DNA of 64,000 bases from Kitagawia praeruptora (lineage: Eukaryota > Streptophyta > Magnoliopsida > Apiales > Apiaceae): positions 63,855,001 through 63,919,000 of the forward strand of contig CM075346.1 of the NCBI GenBank assembly GCA_037693485.1. The letters are read 5' to 3'. Below are positions 24,571 through 33,000 of this stretch, in pieces. The notes under the pieces were generated by a model. It saw only the letters and a list, made by a program, of their open reading frames with translations. It was not told the DNA's origin and did not search any database. The position numbers and the translations under genes were made by a program. Position 1 is the stretch's first letter; each line of letters begins with the position of its first letter.

Positions 24571-25565
24571 AGATTTGGCTAGTTGTATGTCCAACTATGA
24601 CTTTGTATTCACTAATTTGGCATGTGTGAAGTTAAGAAAGACTATTTCTTTTGATATGTAACGATGTAGTCATAGAATTGGAAAAAGTGTTGGCTTATGA
24701 CCTAAGGCTACGGGACTATATCCAACACCACCAAATTTGGAAAAAGTGTAGCCTTAGACCAATTTTTGGCCTATGGCAACATTTTTCATGATTTTTTACA
24801 CTTTTTTCAGGTGTTGGTAAAGACCATTTATGGTGTAGTGCTCCCTTCACCTCTCCATCTTTCGTTTCCACCACCTCTCGCAACCATTAACCGCCGCACC
24901 TCCTCTCTCCATTCTTCTCAATTTCCAACTCAGCCGCCACAACACCGCAACTCGCCCCCCACCACTGTAAACTACCTTTCTTCTTCACCCGTTGTTGCCA
25001 TTAGCTCCCATCCTTCTTCATAAGTTATAATTTTTTTCACAGAAAGAATTGCAGGAAAGCCTTAATTGAAAATTATACTTGCAGAGGTAGATTTTTTAAC
25101 TTCTTTTGACACCCACCCTATGGCATAGGATAGACTAAGAAATTGAATATTTGTTAAAATACTAAACAATTGTTAAAAGACGAGATTGCCCCTACTTTTT
25201 TAGACGGCGTTATCTCTGTTAGTTCGATTTGAGTGGAGCCCCCAAGTCGCTTTAAAATTTTATGTTCAGGTACCATATTTACGAATTTAATACATCGGCC
25301 ATCAAAGTGCAAAAAAAAATTAGTTCAAGCCAACAAACTGCAATATACTCTATAAATTAATTTAATTAAATAACCATGTCTTGATTTATACATACACACA
25401 ATTGGTTAACTTTATTTAGACGTGTGAGTGGAGAGAGAGAGGGAGAAAAATCATGTGCACTGAGAGCAAATATACATGGATCCAGTAGCTTATTTAAGAA
25501 ACAATCCATTTTAGTAACCCACGCTCTCGTAAGACAAATCATTTCCTTTCCTAGAAACACATATA

Positions 25566-25848
25566 CTCCCTCCGTCAAGATAGGTTCTTAACATGGGGAT
25601 CGGGCACGGAGACCAAGGATAGTGGGTGTAATATTGTTAAAATAAATGAAGTAGTGGGTGTAATAGTGATTTTATTGTTAAAATAAGTGAAGTAGTGGGT
25701 GTAATAGTATAAAGTGTTGAAAAAGTGAAGTAAAGTAGTGGATATAATAATGTATTTTATTGTTAAAAGTTACTATTTTTGGTAATGTAAAGAATTGGTG
25801 GGACGTCCCAAAAAGGAAATTGTAAAGAAATGGATGGGACAGAGGGAG
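25566..25848. mobile_element. Stowaway-type MITE upstream of the MYB gene
   Basis: A 283-bp element from CTCCCTCCGTCAAG to GGACAGAGGGAG between TA dinucleotides (25564-25565 and 25849-25850). The interior has 'gtagtgggtgtaatagt' repeats, in inverse orientation to the MITE at 1740-2022 and of the same length. Confidence 0.85.
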
Positions 25849-26166
25849 TACATATTATATGTGTGTGTGTATGTATACGAAAGTTACCTTGTGAGCAAAG
25901 AGTACACATCAAAACATAAGAAAGTAGACGATTCTCATGGAGTCAAAGACAAGACGACCCCACGTAGCTCTCTCCAAACCGTTCCCATACATATAGAGTT
26001 TGTACATGGATATTCAAATGCAAAATGTATTTGCCATTTTTTACTATATACACTATTCCAACAGCGAAATCAGGATTGCAAATTATTTTGGAATCGAATT
26101 GAACTAGTATAATAATTATATTATCTAGATTTTAGAAGTTTTTTTGGATTAAAAAATAAAAACATA

Positions 26167-26493
26167 CTCCCTCTATCCAGGAATATATGACACGGTCAAT
26201 AATGCACGCAGTTTAAGAAATTTTTTTTTAACTTTGTTCGTTGGTAGCCTTTGATTGGTTCATTTGGCCACTTGCCCGGAAGAAGTAATTCTTTTGGTTC
26301 AGTGGTTGTGTATTATATTGTATAAAGATATTATAGTGGGTGTAATAGTTAAAAGTAGTGGATGTTATAATGTTTATTTAATAAAAAGGGAGTATATGTA
26401 ATAGTGAAAAGTAGTGTTAAAAAATAATAAGTATAGTAGGTTCATTTTTTTTTGGGATGTTCCAAAAGTTCATATAAAATGGGACGGAGGGAG
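26167..26493. mobile_element. Stowaway-type MITE in the MYB 5' flank
   Basis: A 327-bp element starting CTCCCTCTATCCAGG and ending GGGACGGAGGGAG, flanked by TA. It ends about 165 bp upstream of the MYB TATA box, so it forms part of the proximal promoter region. Confidence 0.85.
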
Positions 26494-26656
26494 TAAATTA
26501 TTTTTCAGAAGTTAAGGGGGAAGAAACGGGCCTGATCCCACCACGGCAGTACGGGACGTCCCCATGTTTCTAAGCAAACCCCACAACAACGTTTCTGTGT
26601 GATCATGACATTCAATTCTACTAATGATATACGTGCCTTCTGCCCTTCTCACTTCT

Positions 26657-26664
26657 TATAAAAA
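26657..26664 (+). promoter_or_regulatory. TATA box of the MYB gene
   Basis: TATAAAAA lies 59-66 bases before the start codon. This predicts a transcription start near 26690 and a short 5' UTR of about 30-35 bases. Confidence 0.6.
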
Positions 26665-26722
26665 GAAGACGTACACAAAGATAATTAATTGTGAATTATA
26701 GAAGAAGAAAAATCGATTAAAA

Positions 26723-27003
26723 ATGATGAGAAACAGTACATCTGAGGAGGAGGAGAAGAACAAGAAGATGAAGAAAGGATTGTGGTCGCCGGAAGAAGAC
26801 GAGAAGCTCAAGGAATACATGTTTGCGAATGGTGAAAATGGAGGGTGTTGGAGTGAAGTAGCAAAAAATGCAGGATTGCAAAGGTGCGGAAAGAGCTGTC
26901 GTCTCCGTTGGATTAATTACTTGAGGCCTGATCTCAAACGTGGTCCGTTTTGTCTTGTTGAGCAAAATCTTATCATTTATCTCCATTCTGTCCTTGGCAA
27001 CAA
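26723..27003 (+). CDS. R2R3-MYB transcription factor, MYB46/MYB83-like, exon 1
   Basis: Encodes the N-terminus, all of repeat R2 (KKGLWSPEEDEKL to CGKSCRLRWINYLRPDLKRG) and the first half of R3 up to LGN. The second Met (26726) matches the family's usual start. The donor GTAAGA at 27004 splits a Lys codon completed by exon 2. The combined ORF is 828 nt (275 codons plus stop), close to Arabidopsis MYB46 length. MYB46/MYB83 proteins are nuclear activators of secondary cell-wall synthesis; that role is inferred from domain similarity. Odd points: R2 has two extra residues between its first and second Trp (21 instead of 19), and the start of R3 reads CLVEQN where SPQEED-like residues are usual. 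The gene may be diverged or weakened, but no stop or frameshift is present. Confidence 0.85.
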
Positions 27004-27824
27004 GTAAGACTTACTTACTCTCTCTTCCTCTCCTTTCTGCATGCACCATTTTTCTTAGCTATATGAAGTCTACCTCTACTACTAATTTAAAATAAGAACC
27101 CTCGATAAATTAATGAACACCGTGGATCGGATCGGAGGATTGAAGATCAAATTCAAATATACACAGTAGTACGTCATTATTATGTTGAAAACTTCTGTAC
27201 CATAGGGCATAGCATGTTTACATTCATTATTGAAAAATTTGGGAAGCCAAAAGTTATTTTTAAATAGAAAATGAGAATAGTTCCTGAGATTACCTCAGGA
27301 CCTTATTTTATTCATTCATATATATATATATTTTCAGTTAAAAGATTATTCCCTTTTCTTGTATATTATACATACATAAATCTAATATTTAAATCTAGAT
27401 ACAAATGCCATATATCATATTTTTATTGGTTCTAATACAATTATCTTAGACTCACTAACTTTATTCTCATAGAAAATAATATATTGCTGGAAAAGTATAT
27501 CAAATACGAATTTTCTACCGTGTGTCCAAGGGCACATGCTAAGTATCTGTGCTAGCTTAGTTGTTAAATTTTGATTGGTGGAGATTTCACTCATAATGAT
27601 GGACCCCTGCATTCACATAAATATCCATCAATTAAAATTTGACAACTCATCAAACACGGATTCTTAGCATGTGCTTTTGGGCACACACTAAATTGTTTTA
27701 TTTCATAACGATAAATGCTGGAAGAGAATATTTGGATATAATTATGTATTCTGATTCTCTGCAATATCATTGTAGTTTGATGTCTTAACTAGCCTTCGTT
27801 TTCCATTGCCAAGGATGTAATGTA

Positions 27825-28120
27825 CTCCCTCCGTCCCTCTCATTTCATTTCTTTATAGTTACTATTTTGGGATGTCCCTCTCATTTCTTTACATTCCAAA
27901 AATAGTAAGTATTTCCCACTATTATACCCACTATCTCATATATTTAACAATAAAAAACACTATTACACCCACTACTTTCCTCCACTATCTCAAATCTATA
28001 ATTAAATATTAATAGGTCTCACCACTTTACCCACTTTTCATCTAATTTTACTCATTTTTTACACATTTTCTTGGTTTCCGTGTCCATCCCCATGTAAACA
28101 ACAATGAGGGACGGAGGGAG
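27825..28120. mobile_element. Stowaway-type MITE in the MYB intron
   Basis: A 296-bp element from CTCCCTCCGTCCCTCTC to GGGACGGAGGGAG, flanked by TA (27823-27824 and 28121-28122). Confidence 0.88.
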
Positions 28121-28239
28121 TATCTTTTTGTATTATTTGCATTTATTGTACCGATATTCTAAATCCCAAAACCTAACATGTACTGACAGAAGTTCAATGT
28201 AGATCTCAAACTTAGTACTACAAATCTAGAAATTATTTT

Positions 28240-28684
28240 GAGTAAATTACATAGTGGTACCTTTATTTTATACTAATTTTCAAAATATTGACCAAACTTT
28301 CAAATTCTCAAAAAAGTGGCCACGTTTTCTTTCCGCCTTTCAAAAGAGTGGCTGTCGTCAACTTCCGTTAAATTTTCACCGTTAATTAATATATTTAAAC
28401 GGTAAATTACAGAATGGTGACCATACTTTACAATGATTTTCAAAATAGTTAACGGTGAAAATCATTAAATAGCCACAATTTTGAAAATCATTTTAAAGCA
28501 TGACCACCATTCTGTAATTTATTCTTTAAATATATTAGTTAACGGTGAAAATTTAACGGAAGTTGACGGCAGCCACTCTTTTGAAAAGCGGAAAGAAAAG
28601 TTGATCACTCTTTTGAGAATCTCAACGTTCGACCACTATTTTGAAAATTGGTGTAATATACAGCCACAACTATGTAATTTACTC
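28240..28684. mobile_element. Mutator-type MITE, nearly a full-length palindrome
   Basis: The left end is GAGTAAATTACATAG; the right end is its reverse complement. The two arms (~200 bp each) share 'acttccgttaaattttcacc' and 'tctttccgc'. Exact 9-bp duplications AATTATTTT flank it (28231-28239 and 28685-28693). A 9-bp target duplication with long inverted repeats is the hallmark of the Mutator superfamily. The + strand ORF at 28481-28717 is incidental. Confidence 0.88.
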
Positions 28685-28955
28685 AATTATTTTTTACTAA
28701 AATTAAGACTTATTTAATTAAAGCACATTTAAAATTTTAAGAGATTAGGAAGAAAATTTATTTGGCTCTTATTACATCATCAATAATATCTCTCATTCGG
28801 AAAGTTCATTTTTAAGTCAAAAAATTGAATTATTGGGTTGTTCATCTTTTTTAGGCCAGGTGTTCCGTCCAATTGTCCCAATTTTGGATTAACTATAGTA
28901 TAATAACAAAGTTTTTGTATATATACCGTATGTCAATAAATATATATATATATAT

Positions 28956-29344
28956 AGGGTCTTGTTCTAATAGAAACTAATTTAGAATAGAAACTAGAAA
29001 CTAAACTTAAATTAAATATTTCAAGCTAATCTAATGACCAAATTAGGGGTACCCCAATACAAAAAACGTTTAAAATTATTGGCTCTATTCAACAAAAAAA
29101 TTAAAAAAATAAAAAAAAATTTAAAAAAAGTTATGTTCACGTGATGAAGTGGCACGTGAACAGTAATTTTTTTTTAAAATTTTTTTTAAATTTTTTAAAT
29201 ATTTTTGTTGAATAAAGCCAAGAATTTTATAAGTTTTTTGTGAAGGTTCCCTTAGCGGGGCCATTAAAATAAATGAAATATAATTTATTTAGTGTAGGTT
29301 TCTAGTTTCTATTCTAAGCTTGGTTTCTATTTGAATGCTAGCCT
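28956..29344. mobile_element. Foldback (MITE-like) element
   Basis: Left arm AGGGTCTTGTTCTAATAGAA and the reverse complement of the right arm AGGCTAGCATTCAAATAGAA are homologous. Both continue into 'tagaatagaaactagaaac'. The centre has A-rich and T-rich complementary tracts with 'cacgtgatgaagtggcacgtg'. It lies in a TA-rich target. Superfamily not assigned. Confidence 0.65.
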
Positions 29345-29523
29345 ATATATATAATATCTACTAGGGCTTGCTTTTCCTGAGGTTACCTCAGGTAAGTTTC
29401 CTGAGTTAATTAAAAAAAATAATACAAAAATAAGGTTATTTTTGTAAATACAGAAGACCATGTTAAGTTATTACAAAATTTCCCCTGCGGGGCCAATTAT
29501 TTTATAAGGATTATCTCAGGTAA

Positions 29524-30040
29524 TGATATGGGCTAAAAGTAAGCCCTAAGGACACATTTAATGTGGCATTAATTAGACCTAGAATGGTCCAAACGTGGAG
29601 CCCACCAGGTGGGCCCAAACTCCAATTATAATATTAATTTCGTAATTAATATTTAGAGGTAATTAACAGCTGGGAGATACAAGTCAGATAAGGACGTTAT
29701 CCTTACGAAAAGTAGCCTCCAAGCCACACAATCATACAAGGAAACAGACTCCTACAAGGAAGGAGTCTAGAACCTTCCTCAAAGCTGACTTGCCCACCAA
29801 GTCTCCTAACCCTACCCTAATTCTGAGGCTTCTCAGCCTATATAAAGGGTCAGACCCCTCAACCTAGAACTACGTTTTATTGGCTTGATTCTCTAATTAC
29901 AGAGATACGTAGGCATTCTGTGAGGACCGTTTAAGTCTCGAACGCAGAAGCAGCCATTAAAGCACGAAGCTCACGAACCCTAGCATTAAATACACAAACC
30001 CTAGCCGTAATAATTTAAACCTAGTTTTTATTCCACAACA
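29524..30040 (+). mobile_element. 5' LTR of Tat-1
   Basis: 517 bp, TG...CA. Same as 39078-39594 in every base I compared. TATATAAA at 29839-29846 is the likely promoter. Confidence 0.95.
29839..29846 (+). promoter_or_regulatory. TATA box in the Tat-1 5' LTR
   Basis: TATATAAA sits mid-LTR, as expected at the end of U3. The same box is at 39393-39400 in the 3' LTR, where it could start transcription toward MYB exon 2. Confidence 0.6.
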
Positions 30041-30060
30041 TTTGGCGCCGTCTGTGGGAC
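30041..30060 (+). other. Primer-binding site of Tat-1
   Basis: TTTGGCGCCGTCTGTGGGAC follows the LTR end directly. TGGCGCC-type sites are typical of Tat/Athila elements. The cognate tRNA was not determined. Confidence 0.8.
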
Positions 30061-30073
30061 AAAGACATCAACC

Positions 30074-33000
30074 ATGGTTCAAACACGAAGAACTCCACCA
30101 AGCACTACGGAGCCAATCGCTACCGAGGCTCTACCTCTTAGCTCTGCTCCGCCCCTTACTGAACAAGTACTTCCGACATCTGAGCAAGTACCTCCGGCAT
30201 CCGGAACTATCGTTTCGTACCAAGTTTCTCAACCCCTAGGGACGACTACCCATGTTGAGAGTACGCTACCTCCGATCATCCACACAGTTCCAGGGACTAA
30301 CCCCCCTCAGACGGGGATTTCTTCTCTGATTGTAGATCCCAACAACCTTACACGAGGGGTTCAGATCCACACTACGGATCTCCCCATAAGCACCAATTCA
30401 ATGTATGGGATGACCAATTACGGAGCTGGACCGAGTGGCCATGCCCTGTATATTAGAGATCGAGATTATCGCGATTTTTCTGGTCCTTATTCAGATGAAT
30501 CATCTTCTGGCGATGATTACGAGCGTGATGAAGCCCCGAGGAGGCGACGTGCAAGTAAAGAGCCTATGGGAAGAACTCGAACTATCCATGATGGACTTCC
30601 TTCAACAGCTGCTGAAAGGATTAAGGCTTATGAAGCCGAGATCCTAAAGTTAAAGGAAGATATGGCCAGGGAGCAAGCCAGATCAAAACAGACTTTGCCA
30701 CCTCCCACGTCAGGACCGATTCCCTTCATAGATCTGGAGAGGCCTCCAAGGAGGCAAAGAAGGACTACCGTCCCACCTGAAAGAACTACAAGGGTGGAAA
30801 CCCCTAAAAGCAACCCCAGGGATCTGCTGCCGCTTGGGGACCCTGATGATCCCACACCTCCGTTTACTGAGGACGTGATGAATGCTCGTATCTCAAAGAA
30901 GTTTAAGATGCCAACAATCAAAGCCTATGATGGAATGGGTGATCCTGCCAACCACGTTAGAACATTCTCAAACGCACTGCTGTTGCAGCCTGCAAGCGAC
31001 GCTTTGAAGTGTAGGGCTTTCCCTCAAACTTTGTCGGGCATGGCTCAAAGATGGTATAGTCGGCTTCCTGCAAACTCGATTGGTTCCTTTAAGGAATTGA
31101 GTGCTGCCTTCATTAGTCAGTTTATCAGCGGAAGAACGCATGAGAAAAGCTCTGCATCTCTTATGTATATAGTACAAGGGAAGAACGAAAGTCTGAGAGA
31201 CTATCTTAAGAGGTTCACCAAGGAAACTCTGAACATCACTGATCTGGACAATAAAGTTGCAATGGTAGCCTTGGAGCATGGTACCACCGACCTGTACTTT
31301 AAGAGATCATTGGCAAAGCATCCCCCGGAGAATATGGCTGATCTCCAACGAAGGGCTTCTAAATACATCAAGGCCGAGGATAGCACGAAGAAGGAAGTCA
31401 CGTTAGGCAATGGCCAGGGGAACAATGATACAAAAAAGCGTAAGCAAGGGCAGGAGTACGATGCTAAGGACAAGTATCCCCGAACTAGCAAAGACTCTGA
31501 TTCGCCACCAAAAAAGAACTTGGGACCAAGGTTCTCTGACTATGCAAGGTTGAATGCCCCTAGAAGTCAAATCTTGTTGGAAATTGAAAAGGATAAAGAC
31601 TTCCGATGGCCGAAGCCACTCAGGGGAGACCCCGCAAAGAGGAATAAGGATCAGTACTGTAGGTTCCACCGAGATGTAGGACATGACACGGATGATTGCC
31701 GACAGTTGAAGGACGAGATTGAATTCTTGATCCGTAAAGGAAAGCTGAACAATTTCACAAAGGGTGGAGATCAAGGAACCCAAAGAGGGGATTACAACAG
31801 GAGAAACAATGACAGAAGGGATAATGATCGTGACCGTAGCACGCAGCCCCGAGGGCCGGTTATCAACATGATCTGGGGAGGCCCAACAGCGGCCGGTACA
31901 ACTCGGAACTCTCGAAAGGCATACGCAAGGGAGGTAATGCACATCGTGGGAGAGGCCCCGAAGCGCGCTAAAACTGAGATGGTAATTGGGTTCGATGATT
32001 CGGACTTGGAAGGGGTGAAGTTCCCCCATGATGACCCGCTGGTCATAACTCCTGTGATTGGAAATTCAGAAGTAAAACGAGTCTTGATAGACAATGGAGC
32101 TTCTGTGGATATTTTGTTTCATGATGCGTTTGTAAAGATGGGATACAACGACTCTCAATTGACCCCTGCAAACATGCCTATATACGGATTTAATGGAGTA
32201 GAGTCCAACGTTGAAGGGACTATTCAGTTGCCCATGACTATTGGGCAGGAGCCTAAGGAGGCAACTCAGATGCTGAATTTCTTGGTGATTAAGGCAGCCT
32301 CAACTTACAATGCAATCCTTGGAAGGACCGGACTACATGCATTCAAAGCTGTGGCTTCTTCATATCATATGAAGATTAAGTTTCCGACACGGAATGGTGT
32401 TGGAGAACAGAAGGGTGATCAGAAGATGGCAAGAAGTTGCTATGTGGCCGCATTGAGGGCCGATGGAGTTGGGGGGCAGGTCCTTCCAATTGAAGACATG
32501 GATGTCCGCGATGATGAAGAGCATAGAGGAAAGCCAGCAGAGGATCTGATTCCCATACCTCTAGAGCCGAACGATCCTGGAAAAGTTACTTATATTGGAG
32601 CATCTCTGGAAGAACCCTTGAAGGGCAAGTTGATAGAATTCTTACAAAAGAATAGCGACGTGTTCGCTTGGACAGCAGCTGATATGCCAGGGATTGACCC
32701 CCAGCTTATAACCCATAAGTTGAATGTTGATCCCAAGAGGAAGACAATAAAGCAGAAGAAGAGAAACTTTGCTCCGGAGAGGCAAGAAGCCATTAAGCAA
32801 GAAGTGGATAAGCTCTTGGAAGCTGGTTTCATTGAAGAAATTCAGTTTCCCGAATGGTTAGCAAACCCTGTGATGGTCAAAAAAGCGAATGGGAAGTGGA
32901 GAATGTGTATAGACTTCACCGACCTGAATGATGCATGCCCAAAAGATTGTTTCCCCCTGCCAAGGATTGACATGCTGATAGATGCCACAGCTGGACATGA

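Larger units (their letters stand above)
20504..24840 (+). mobile_element. Non-autonomous CACTA (En/Spm) transposon carrying captured gene fragments
   Basis: The left end is CACTACACCATATATGCTCT; the reverse complement of the right end starts CACTACACCATAAATGGTCT. The two ends agree at about 28 of 31 positions. Both are flanked by CTC (20501-20503 and 24841-24843), the 3-bp target duplication expected of CACTA elements. Subterminal repeats lie at 20690-20850, and a related 'gtgttggcttatgacctaaggct' phrase lies near the right end. There is no transposase ORF. The interior holds phototropin and importin-alpha fragments with introns, both in + orientation. Confidence 0.9.
20046..25320. mobile_element. 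Element with ~110-bp terminal inverted repeats, interrupted by a CACTA transposon
   Basis: The left end (20046-20155) contains 'ttgcactttgatggccgatg' and 'tttaaagcga' followed by 'gggggctcc'. The reverse complement of 25200-25320 contains the same phrases in the same order and spacing. The arms are diverged but clearly homologous. Between them, outside the CACTA, lie C/T-rich sequences (20240-20503 and 24841-25020) and no transposase. Long terminal inverted repeats without a transposase suggest a non-autonomous Mutator-like element. Target duplications were not found, so the superfamily is inferred. Confidence 0.6.
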
